Source: Apostichopus japonicus (taxonomy: Eukaryota; Echinodermata; Holothuroidea; Aspidochirotida; Stichopodidae). Taken from it: a DNA stretch of 64,000 nucleotides. The DNA is taken from assembly GCF_037975245.1 (NCBI RefSeq), contig NC_092567.1, forward strand, positions 8,494,714 through 8,558,713, given 5' to 3'. The translations under genes and the position numbers were made by a program. Below the pieces are notes generated by a model. The model worked only from the letters and a program-made list of their open reading frames with translations, ran no database searches and was not told the DNA's origin. This document shows positions 12,980-24,106 of this stretch, piece after piece; position 1 is the stretch's first letter, and each line of letters begins with the position of its first letter.

Positions 12980-13160
12980 GGAGCATCATTGGGTCTGGGA
13001 GGTGTTATTTCCGGCGATCTGGGAGGTATATTTGCCAAAAACATTCTTGTACGCTACGTGCTAACCCATGGTCGAGCTCCGCTTCGATAGTATCAGAGAA
13101 CAGACACGCGTCCCTACCGTTATCCAAGACTGATCTGCACCCATGCCCCTATCTGTGAAC
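12980..13160 (+). repeat. Diverged copy of the 2395-2560 repeat block
   Basis: Contains TTTCCGGCGATCTGGGAGGT, then a GCCAAAAACATTCTT segment and AACCCATGGTCGAGCTCCGC. This is the same order of motifs as at 2424-2510. Its position 370 bp past the hAT stop codon suggests it is part of the hAT element's 3' tail. Confidence 0.45.
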
Positions 13161-13164
13161 ATTT

Positions 13165-15330
13165 TGTTACCACTTACATATACTGGGTCATAATTTATTA
13201 CACCTTTTACATTCCTCCATATATAAAATTCTTAAAAACATCGCAAGTTCAGTCAGTCGACAGGAATTTTAGGATTTCTGTAATGAATGATGGATTTGCG
13301 CTGTCAAAAATTGATCATTTGGCTATGCTACAAGCACGCGATCTGTGTTCCATCACACTAACAATATGCATACATAGTGTCTGAGTAATAGGCATGCAGG
13401 ACGTTCGTACGTATTCTGTTGAATAGCTGTAACAGTGACAGAAAATGCTGTTTAAAGCATTTTATCTTTATTTCAAGCCCTATTTGGGTTGTAGACCTTA
13501 GCTTTGGTATGTGCAGTGAGCCTACTGGCAAACGGGGTACCAAAGTGTTGGTTAAGTGCGCCTGGGATCGCCCGTACCCGACCACCTGGATAGCTATTGA
13601 CAATTATGCCTGAATCACTGACCGGCTTCCATTGTCATGGGGAAATCAGTAAAAAACGGTTATTTTCCAAAGTAAAACATCAAACAGTCACGAAATACCG
13701 GACTACCCGACATAAATTTAGAAGGGGAGGGGTAGATGTATGGTCACAGCAAGAAAGACATTATAAAATTCAAATTCACCAGGGGTCAAATTGTCCAAAA
13801 TAAAAACAGATTTTACACAATCATCAAGGACAGATGTCATATGTTGGTGTATCTATCACCTTTAGTACAAGAAGCCTGTTGTTGATGTCAATGGTCATTT
13901 CAGGACAGCCTGTGTCATTTTGAATGTATTGTTTGTCACACAGCTTTTCACTGCTTTTCACTGTATTACTAAGATCAAGTATGTTGTACACCCTCAATAT
14001 TCATTACTTCAGATTAAAGGAGAAAATAGCTCATGTTACATCATCGAAAGCACTTTGCATTTTTGCATTCTGATTTCTGATGAAACAGCTTCTTTAAATG
14101 CAAATGACTAACCGTTGTATCTACAATTAAGAGAGAGCCTCGCAATAATCGTGAGGTCCGCCATTTAAAATGATGAGCTGTAGGTGACATTCTAAAGGGA
14201 TATCGTAAATATTGATAACAAAACAGAAAGTTGAATTTTCAGAGTGGATTAATATTAGATTACTTCAAAGGTCGATGCTTTGTGTAAACTATAAATAGTA
14301 AATAAGAGATAAGGAGAGATCCACTTTGATGTAATCTTTGTCGAGCCAGGGACCTGTTAGTAAAGTGACTGGTTCTGTTGACTTATATAATTATACATTG
14401 ATTTATGATAATTTTGTTAGTTTGATTCATCCATGCATACTGTATTTATATATTCAACATATCGTCGCTTTGCAAAATACTCACGGATAATATCACTCAA
14501 AGGGAAAACAAGTGAAGACCTTAGTTAAACGCAATCAGTCACGAAAGTTGTTGTGACGTCATAATCGATAGAGCGCCTTACAGTAATTACATAGTTTTAG
14601 ATGAGTACCTTAAACATAAGAAAGCTGATTTTAAAATAAACGTTGATAAAGATTTAATACTCAGCATTCTAATAACTCTAACAGTGTATGAACGAGAGTT
14701 CAACAGGAATTGTTGTACTGTTTTTAAATAAAAAAGCTACATATGTGTTATCAAACTGATTGAGTGACTTCTGTAACATGGTGTAACTTTACTGAAAGCC
14801 CTGTCTATATTATGAACTTTTTATGCACTTTGAAAATCTAGAGAAATGTTATTTTCTCGATGATACAATATGAATGACGTTACACTCGAATTCTTCGAGT
14901 CATCATATTACTACAGTCCTCAATATAAAATAACAAACGATAGATATGAAACTGGATTTTACTCTTTTTTTTGCATGCTTGGGGTTTGTTCCTTGTGGTC
15001 GTCTTGTTTAGAACCGCCGGTCCTTGTCTGTCTATTGTGCTCTTAAAATAACATAAAGTGTATTTTGATACACTAAGCACACAGTGAAGGACTTCTTTGT
15101 TATGTCGTTGTACACTGCCCTTCATTTATTTAAATTATCAATTTTTCGCCGGTAAAACCACCTCTAACAGTAGCTGTATGTGCATGCACTCGTGACAATC
15201 CCTGGTTAGTGTTGTTGATAAGTAAATGGCAGTGCAAAGTTCACAAAGTTCGTTACAGCAGTCAAATTATATCTGAATTGTTCAATATAAAAAAGAAGAT
15301 ATGGTGAGTAGGTAATTAGGTAGTCAGCTG
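13165..15330. other. No gene seen
   Basis: Short frames only (largest 81 codons), no recognised domain, no long tandem repeat. Composition is AT-rich throughout. Confidence 0.4.
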
Positions 15331-15335
15331 ACAGA

Positions 15336-15400
15336 GCTCAGCCAATCAGTGACGAGCAGAGTATATATCGTCGTTGATGGTATCTACCTGAGAGATTGAT
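15336..15400 (+). promoter_or_regulatory. Possible Pol II promoter (CCAAT plus TATA)
   Basis: AGCCAATCAG (near 15340) is followed 15-20 bp later by AGTATATATCG (near 15360), a CCAAT-box and TATA-box order on the plus strand. A plausible transcription start would fall near 15390. The downstream exon-like segment at 17174-17296 is on the same strand, but no link is proven. Both motifs are common by chance in AT-rich DNA. Confidence 0.25.
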
Positions 15401-16009
15401 CGAACATTCACTTTTGGCACGGTTATTTGAACGAAAGGAAACAAAATCACAAATTGGTACCTGGACCCAGACACGGATCTGGGAGATTGGCGGATAAGTA
15501 GGTTTACATAAGAAGCTATTAACACAGCCTTACACGTAGAACATGTAAAATCTATTTATATTAGCATAACTATGCGTCAGAATGCCACATTTTTGTGAAT
15601 GTTTTCTTCTGAGGAGCCTTTTCCAGCCAGATGAATTTGGATATTTCTGATCTACATTTTTCCATATTTCAATTGGAATTACTGTAAAAGGTGATCAGCA
15701 TAGTGCCTGTTAACATGCTAGAGAAGTCGAATGATGGTCACCCCTGTCCATTTTCACTTGCATTGCACTGCTGCCCTCAAATAATTTCCCTCTTTATCAC
15801 ACCATATTCTATATAGTTAGTCTATTTTCATTGTATTGACAGGTTTGAGTTCTTTAAAAAAAAAACATTTAGTGACTTCTTACTTCAATCGCAATTTAGT
15901 TCACTTCAAAATTGAAATGAGCAAACAGTTCCGGAGGATTGCTCCGAACACCACCCATCCTTTGCAACATTGGTGTCACTGATTCGAGTCCCGAATTTCT
16001 AGCTCTTTT

Positions 16010-16110
16010 CAATGGTTTATCATTTCTTCGTTCTTTTTCTCTTTCTTTTTCTTCTTTTTTTTTTCCTTCTCCTTTGATCTTTTTTCTCTTTTTTTTTTCT
16101 TCTTCTTCAC
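16010..16110 (+). repeat. Polypyrimidine tract
   Basis: About 100 bases of nearly pure T and C with several T8-T10 runs. It is a simple-sequence region and could serve as a long intronic pyrimidine tract, but no good exon follows it. Confidence 0.6.
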
Positions 16111-16667
16111 ATTAAAGGAATGCTGTCAGAGAATCTTGCATTTTGTTGTCTTGATTATTATTAATCCATCGCCTCTCGTTTCATCCACAACTCATATAAT
16201 TCCTGTGCACATATGTTATCATTCCCGTGATACACAGGCATATTACGTGCATAGAATAACGTTCATCGAAACGATTTCAATTTTAATAGATCCACATATA
16301 GTTAATAATAAACGCAGCAAGTACTTTCGAACAGCTGATGTGACACAATATACACAACAAGGCATGAATATCAGATACGAATGGTATCATCAAATAAAGG
16401 TTTTGCTGTGTACACTATAAACCGCGAACTTTGCTGAACCAGTTACAACTATAGACTGACTCCTAGGCTTACCGATAGCTATTTAGCGTCCAGGTTTGCA
16501 TATTAAACATCACATGATATGCACGACACCATCTACTGTAGTCAATTGGATGTTCTGTTTTCCCATTGCTATATGATTTCCTTTCGTGATTTTCCTTTGT
16601 TATTTAAAGATAAAAATTCTACTATGGATAATAAAAACCTAAGAGATGATCTTAATGGTAAGTAGGC

Positions 16668-16819
<152 letters not shown>

Positions 16820-17173
16820 GTGAGTGTAATTATAAAAAGCTCTAAAGAATAAAAAATATTTGTACATTTTTGTAGCGTTGAATTATTTATTCTAACATAA
16901 TATTAACTGAAATACATGTATGCTAATTAAAGATCTCAGTTTACCATTTTATCCAAATGGAGATATAGCATTCTTTAAATTCGACGAGCTTTTGTGTACT
17001 TGTGCATTGCATTATAACTAGTAGTAATATCCAATACTGTGAAAACTACAAAGTCCCATGCAAGTTTATCGTTATTATTTAGCTATATCAGCATCCGGGT
17101 ATGTGTGTCACTGATTCTGTCACGCTTTGTGAACTGTTGGGGTAGGTATGATTTGTTTCCTTCCTTAGCTCAG

Positions 17174-17296
17174 GTAGATGGAAACAAGGACACCTTCAGG
17201 GATCTGCGTTCAAAGAAAGTTGAAATCCACGACAACTACAGCAAGCTTCGGCAGAGATCTACCATCCAGCGCTTGGAGAAGGCATCTGAACTTTAT
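17174..17296 (+). CDS. Isolated host exon candidate, charged helical peptide
   Basis: A pyrimidine-rich acceptor (CCTTCCTTAGCTCAG) precedes 17174, and a perfect donor, GTAAGT, follows 17296. The segment is 123 bp, open in one frame, and phase 0 at both ends, giving 41 residues. The peptide is highly charged with heptad-like spacing (segments KVEIHDNYSKLRQRS and IQRLEKASELY), so an alpha-helical or coiled-coil region is likely. I do not recognise the family. A possible promoter sits 1.8 kb upstream. Candidate leucine-rich exons lie on the same strand 20 kb downstream, but no evidence ties them together. It looks more like a real exon than most frames in the window. Confidence 0.45.
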
Positions 17297-17299
17297 GTA

Positions 17300-18425
17300 A
17301 GTATGTCCATCATAACACATTATTTTCTGTCAACTAAACCAAAACAACCGAATGTTGATCGATAAACTAAATATACAAAAGAATCAATATCAACAAATCA
17401 TTTTTTTAACAAATCAATCAAATTCAGTAATGTTTACATTAGATTCATTGATACACAAATCTAAATAAAATTATGTATATTTTATTAAACAACACAGCCC
17501 GCCAAGAGAAAGTCACAAATTATCAATATGTTGTTTTATTTGATATAAATATTTTTTCATCGATAACTGTTTCGTTATGAGATATCATCCAAAGCTATGG
17601 AAGTATATAAGGTCTACTGCAGTAAAAGTCTCAGATAATCTAGACAGACAGCGTTCCATTCGTTTGTATAAATACGTAAATAAAACCAAACTCTAAACTC
17701 CACAGGGTTACCACGAGAGTTAATGAATTACACACCACAACTTAGAGATTACTGATCGAATCAACACAGTACCGTACAACAATTTGCATTATTCATTTCT
17801 CAACATGGCTTTTTACAAAATGTTGAAAGGAAAGTAAGATACAATACCGTACCACTTACCGGTAGTAGTGTGAAAACTTCAGTAGAGACGCAAAGTTATA
17901 TTTAAACTAAAATGTTATTACAAAAACCGAATCACAACGAACAAAGTAACAGTGTGGATTGATTCCACGATATATTCGAGTTTTCGTATGGAGATGTTTT
18001 ATTTAACGCTGCAGGAAGGCTGATAATTTATATATTGTTTAGATTTCGGATGTAGTATTTTCTAGACGCAGGGTGTTCCTATCAACGTATTGGACACTAC
18101 ATGAAGGTAACATAGGTTAATGCAAATCTTATCAATAAAAAATATTGTCTTAAGGGAATGTCTAAGCAGAATTTGTCGTATCTCAGTCCAAAAGAAGAAA
18201 TTGATGTGCCAGAAATTACCAATAGCTTTTGAGTTTTTCAAGATATTCACCTTAGAATATATGTTAAAACACTCGAATGCTCCTATAAGTCTTCATATAT
18301 GACGATTCACCCAATTTGTAACTGGCCTAAATGTTAACAATAATTTATGATTTATAAATAAAAATAACCCTACAAACATCTTCTTCTAACACTGAAAGAC
18401 ATTTTTGCTCCCAATGTATTTGTAA
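17300..18425. other. No gene seen
   Basis: AT-rich DNA with short frames only. If the 17174-17296 exon is real, this is intron. Confidence 0.4.
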
Positions 18426-18429
18426 TATA

Positions 18430-18980
18430 GTGTAAGCATATCCCTTATTGTAATCTACGGTACACTTATACCCTATTGTAATGTAGGGTAGACGTATCCT
18501 TAATTGTAATATTGGATCTACATATCCCTCATTGTAATATAAGATCTAGATATCCCTCATTGTTATATAAGATGTAAATATTCCTCATTGTAATCTAAGA
18601 TAAACATATCCATTATTGTAATCTAGGATAAACATATCCCTCATTTTAATCTACGGTGGCCGTAATCTTCAATGTAATCTAGGTTAGGCATATCTCTCAT
18701 TGTAGTCTAGGTATCCCTCATTGTTATATAAGATGTAAATATTCCTAATTGTAATCTAAGATAAACATATCCATTATCGTAATCTAGGATAGACATATCC
18801 CTCATTTTAATCTAGGGTGGCCATAATCATCAATGTAATCTAGGTTAGACATATCTCTCATTGTAGTCTAGGTTATTTGTATCCCCTGATGTAATCTATG
18901 GTAAATTTATCCCTTATTGTAATATAGGGTAGACATGTCCTTATCGTAATCTAGGGTAGACATATCCCTCATTAGTCATA
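18430..18980 (+). repeat. 27-30 bp minisatellite with a 161-bp higher-order copy
   Basis: About eighteen diverged units built on ATTGTAATCTAGG-TAGACATATCCCTC. Within it, a block starting near 18557 recurs 161 bp later (near 18718) with a handful of differences, preserving the same order of variant units, so several units were copied together. Confidence 0.85.
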
Positions 18981-18984
18981 AAGG

Positions 18985-20168
18985 TGTTGTTTTCTCAATG
19001 AGTTTTAAGTAGTATCTGAGGTACTAACAGTCTACAGTATTAAGGTACATTGTCCAGTCAATTTAATTCATCGCATTCACTTGTTTGTTATAATTCACTT
19101 CTCAAAAAGTAAAAGTGTTATAGATATCCAGCATGGACTGACAGTAGTGTGATTTAATATTCAACAACATTTTGATATCACATTTCTGGTACCTAGAATC
19201 ATCCCTCAATTTTGTATTACTCAATGGATTTACTAGCAGATATTAGGCCCGTTGGGGGGGGGGGGGGGGTTATGTGGACATGAACAACTTTGGCCCAAAT
19301 TGTAACCGTTGCGGAGGAGAACAAACACCCTGCAGTTTAAGGGAATATGTTAATGATAACTTAAACTGCTTGATATACGTTGGGTCTGTATTATTTACTT
19401 CCTCGACCCCTTTCTTTAGTTCGTACCCAATCGACGTTAGTTGTTAAACTGTATGTTTCCACCGGACATGTATAACGTTATGTTTCTCGTACATTTCTTT
19501 TGGCAAAAAATGTCTACACTGACGGGGAAAACACCTGTATATGAGTATCGGTGACTCAATGCTATTAAATACCTCTACACATCTATCACTGACAACGAGT
19601 GGTTTAGTGATATATTCGTGGGAGTTGTTTGTTACCACTGACTTCTTGATTGGTTATTTAGACGGATTATTTAATGGAGAAGAGACCGCAGTTAACAGCT
19701 AAAACAGTAATTATTTATCAGTGACATCATTTGACGGTATGGTATAGAGGCATAGGCTAGGATATTTATATTGGCCAGGCCAAACATAGGTACAGGTTGG
19801 ACATATATGGTTATGTTAAGCATCTCAAATATTTTAATTGAATCTAGAAGTACTACTTAGAATTTGAAAGAAGACATGCTTAGTAATTAATCTAAGTCAT
19901 ACATAATAAAGATCTTAGCCTAATATTGACTGCTTTTCAGAAACGCCCAAGTTCAAACATACCTTAACTATAAAAGAATTGAATAAAAACCACTGAGTTA
20001 TGTTTAAGGTTCTCGAATTAAGCTTAACATTCTCGGCGAGCTTATCGTTCATCACATAACATACATTCATGTAAGAAACCTGCAGTTTTGACTGAATAGG
20101 CTGTCTGAAATAATATTACTAACTAACTAATTAATTTAGATCTACCAAATACTGTCAATAAAAAAAGA
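18985..20168. other. No gene seen; G16 run
   Basis: Short frames only. A run of sixteen G residues occupies 19254-19269. The stretch ends at the 3' LTR of the BEL element. Confidence 0.5.
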
Positions 20169-21206
20169 TGTGCTGTCCTCGCGCTAATAAACTGAGGGCG
20201 CTATACAGCCAGACAACCATTTCCCCCTCAAGACCCACAATAAAGAAACCGTGACAAGATCATGGACGTTTGACAACAGTTTAATACGTTGATGAATGAG
20301 TGAGAAGACGGTAAAACTGAAAGAAACAAAGGAAAAAACTATGTCTAAATAACAAGGTGAGAATAATGAACATGTTATAAAAACAAGGCTAGATAACATA
20401 TGCCACAAGAAGGTGACATTCCTGACTAAAGATAAAGTGAAATTAACATAGGCAAGGTGAACAAATACTGTATGTCTGACTTGTGGTTATCCGAAAACTG
20501 TACACTATATATACTACAATGACAACGTAGGGAACACATAATACGTAACTGAAAACAATGAGTAAACAATGGTCTAACCGAAACTCCATACAACCAAAAT
20601 CCTAGCTACACGTACCCTGTACGCACACCATGCAAATAACAAAGATAACATAACCCGTAAATAGAAGCCCAAGGGTAACGAAACATACTGAATGCGTTGA
20701 GGTAATAGAATACTCAAGAATAGATGTGAAGTACACGCAATAATAAAATAGATACCTAAAATTACTACAATAAACAACCTAGTATGACTGCTATAAAAAA
20801 CCCTAACAACCAGGTAACGTGTGAGCCCAAGTACGCAAATCTCACGAACCGTAAGTAACAACGTAAAACAGGAACGTAGCGGAATTGGTCTACGGTAATA
20901 CATAATGGAGAATAGAAAACATTTGGGCACCTCACAAAACACAGCAGAAACTGGCCAATAACAACTTAGATTTACAATTTTGTGATCCTAAATGGCAGTA
21001 AATAATACAACAAATACTTACAGACTATCACACTCCAAGGATAGAAACTATGAGTATAGATTAAGGGTATATGATTGCATCTAAAACAAGCGATGCTTCT
21101 GAGATTAACGTGAGAATTGTAAACAAAACGATTTCTGCGCGTCCACAAGAAAAGGGTGGCGCTATACTAAAAAGAAGACATGAATAGGAATAAAATCAAA
21201 AACACA
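20169..21206 (-). repeat. 3' LTR of the BEL/Pao element
   Basis: Begins TGTGCTGTCC and ends CAAAAACACA on the plus strand, giving TG...CA ends. The sequence matches the copy at 26904-27940 almost throughout. Differences seen: CCCCC versus CCCC near 20223, ACA versus AAA near 20236, ACGGT versus ACAGT near 20310, TCTG versus TGTG near 20475, ACAATG versus ACTATG near 20557, and AGAC versus AAAC near 21177. A 122-codon open frame inside both LTRs is not considered a gene. Confidence 0.95.
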
Positions 21207-21304
21207 ACACTCCCCGCCTGGTATATATAAATATACCAAACCTCAAAAAAACAACAACAACAATCTAAGAAGACCATATAAAGAACAAGTGTCAAAAGAA
21301 CAGT

Positions 21305-23545
21305 TCAAGTATCAGAAAGAAGCAATATGACTTGGGTAATAGGCCTTAAGAACACCTTGGCTTTTCCATCCTTGGCAACTCTAACATCAATCTTTCGGAC
21401 GCTTCCATCAGCATCAGGGTAAACTTTGTCTATGATTCCGAGTGGCCACTCGTTGCGACTGACTTGGTTATCCTTCAACAGGACTACGTTTCCAATCTTG
21501 AGATTTGGTCTTCGATCAACCCATTTCTTGCGTTCTTGGAAGGAACTCAAATAATCACGACGCCAGCGTTTCCAAAAGTTTTCGGCAAGACATTGAACTT
21601 GTTTCCAATGCTTCTTATGTAGTGCAGGGGTATCAAAGTTCCCAGCAGGAGCACTGGTAGCGTCCACCTTTTGAGTGAGTAACATTGCTGGGGTAAGAAC
21701 TGTAGGCTGGTCGGGGTCACATGACACTGGTACAAGGGGTCTTGCGTTCATGATTGCCATTACTTCAGCTAGAAAGGTACACAAAATCTCATGGGTAAGA
21801 CGGGTGTGTTTAGATTGCAATAGCATTGCATTGAGTATCTTCCGAGCTATACCAATCATCCTTTCCCAAGAACCACCCATATGAGAAGAATGCGGTGGAT
21901 TGAACAACCAAACACATCCTTTCTCTAGGAGATGCTTTCGGAGCTCTCTGGTCTCAGCAATGATGCCTAACTCCTTACATGCGCCAACAAAGTTAGTTCC
22001 CCTATCAGAACGTAGAACTCTTGCAGGGCCACGAATGGCAAAAAACCTCCGGAGAGCATTTATGAAGCTCGATGCTGAAAGGGACTCAATGACTTCCAAG
22101 TGCACTGCCCTTGTATACATACATGAAAATATGACTGCCCACCGTTTGTTATTAGCACTAGCACCTCTGGTTCTACGTGCCAAGACTTGCCATGGGCCGA
22201 AGACATCAACGCCGACACTGGTAAAAGGTGGTTCACATGTGACTCTATCAGCTGGTAGGTCAGCCATCAGTTGATACTCTTCTTTGCCTCTTAGTTTCTT
22301 ACAAGTGACACATACCTTGATCACATTGCAGGTACGGCGCTTGCCTCCGACAACCCAAAACCCTGCAGCTCGGATGGCTCCCTCAGTTATATGTCTACCT
22401 TGGTGGGCCACGGATTCATGATAGTGTCTGATGATAATCGTAGAAACATGTCCAGGAGGAACAATGACTGGATGCTTCTCTTCTTGGGTGAGGTCCGCGT
22501 CAGACAAACGTCCACCAACTCTTAACAGACCGTGCTTATCAACCTGTGGATTTAGCCTTCTGAGTGAGCTTCCTTTAAGTAAGGCTCGTCCACGTTTAAT
22601 GCAGTCCAATTCCTCCTTATAAGCATCTTGTTGGATGGAACGGAGGACTGTAATTCTAGCTTGTGAAAATTCATCAACTCCGCAGGAGGTGTGGGAGCAT
22701 TTCCAAGTTCCTTTACCAGGCTTACCAGGAATCTTCTTGAAAGACTTTGCTATCTGCAAAAGTTTACCGACAGCGTTAAGTAAGCCTTTCCAATTTGAAA
22801 AACGTTCAAAGCGATGAGCACCTAAATCAACATTTGAAGTTTTTGTTAGCATGGTAGTGACGACAGGTCGAACTTCAAAATCTGCTTCAGGTTGCACAAG
22901 GTCATAGTTGTTCACTTCAAGCAGTTCTTGGCGGGACAGAAACTCCGGGCCTGTAAACCACATACTGTCTTGAAGCTCATGTGATGCAATGGATCTAGAC
23001 GCCAAGTCTGCAGGATTTTGCTTGGTAGCAACGTAACACCACTGTTCTGGACGTGTCGACTGTCTGATGCGATTTACTCTGTTTGATACGTAGACGTAGA
23101 ATCGTCTGGTAGTGTTGTTAATGTAACCAAGGACGATCTTACTGTCTGTGAAGAACCTTACAGTATCTATTTCTAGATCAATTTCATCCTTGATGTACTC
23201 ATACAACTCCACTGCCAAAACTGCAGCGCATAACTCTAGTCGAGGAATTGTGTGGGCTGGTTTTGGTGCTAACTTCGCTTTTCCCAACAAGAATCCAACT
23301 TGGTAATTTCCTTCTTCGTTGACGACTCTGATGTAGGCCAGTGCTCCAATGGCAAATGTAGAAGCATCAGAAAAGATACACAATTCCTTCTTTTTAGTCA
23401 ACGACAATGACGATTGGATGATGCACCGGGGAACATGCACATCTTCTAACAACTTCAAGGATTCCTTCCATTTAAACCATTCAACTTCTCTTTCAAAACT
23501 GAGAGGCTCGTCCCAGTCGTTGATCTCAGAACTAAGTTCTCTCAA
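21305..23545 (-). pseudogene. BEL/Pao pol, RNase H and integrase part
   Basis: A 746-codon frame that continues the RT frame after a single in-frame TGA at 23555-23557. The N-terminal third is the RNase H-like region of Pao elements (FSDASTFAIGA, then LELCAAVLA and FFTDSKIVLGYI with acidic residues). Next comes the integrase zinc-binding HHCC region (RHYHESVAHQGRH ... CVTCKK). The catalytic core follows with D in GVDVFGPW, D in LRSDRGTNF and E in GGSWERMIG, so the D,D,E triad is intact. The C-terminus holds the DUF5641-like domain (KIGNVVLLKDNQ). The product would insert the cDNA into the genome. Because the frame begins after a stop codon, it could be made only by readthrough, so it is treated as disabled. 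Confidence 0.9.
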
Positions 23546-23554
23546 TAGGGCCTT

Positions 23555-24106
23555 TCATTTTATAGTTATCGGAGCTGTCAAACCAAGGGGATCATACAAA
23601 CTGTTGACGACAGATAAAACACCTCTCTTTGTGAATGCTTTGTCTTCTGAAGAAACACTGAATGTGAATGCATCAGTATCAAGGTCCCACAACATGCCTA
23701 AACTTCGCTGAATAGGGAGTGGATCTGAGGATAGATCTAGATCCTTTATGCCTTTGGCTCTGTCATCTACATCAAATGCCTTTACCACTTCTCCGCTGTT
23801 TGAAGCTATTTTATGGAGGTTAATGTTTGACTCAGCTAGCATTGCTCTTGTTCTTTTCAGAAGGTCAATGGCTCCTTGAGGTGTGGGGGATGAAGAGAGG
23901 CCATCATCAACATAGAAATTTCTTTCAACATATTGTTTAGCATCACTTCCATGGATTTTTTCTCCTTTTTGAGCTGCTCTCCTTAAGCAGTAAGTGGCGA
24001 CTGATGGGGAAGGACTATTTCCAAAAACATGTACCTTCATACGATACTCACAGATTTTCTTTGTCATGTCGTTGTCCTTGAACCACAGGAACCTGATCTT
24101 CCTCAA
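23555..24106 (-). pseudogene. BEL/Pao pol, second half of reverse transcriptase
   Basis: This 183-codon frame picks up the RT after a frameshift relative to the upstream gag-pol frame; the two overlap by about 59 nt. It contains the catalytic YVDD box (NFYVDDGLSSS) and the thumb/connection motif SLYDPLGLTAPI, and ends in a TGA at 23555-23557. The next three codons and the following 746 codons stay in the same frame, so the TGA is a single nonsense change. With the frameshift upstream, this copy cannot make a full RT without recoding. Confidence 0.9.

Noticed and set aside
18430-18980. Possible CRISPR array
   Set aside because: Repeats are diverged and directly adjacent with no unique spacers, and the organism is a eukaryote.
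19254-19269. G16 run as a G-quadruplex element
   Set aside because: A single homopolymer run. Similar G or C runs occur near 2236, 41620, 42910, 44950 and 52941 and look like simple-sequence noise or repeat ends.
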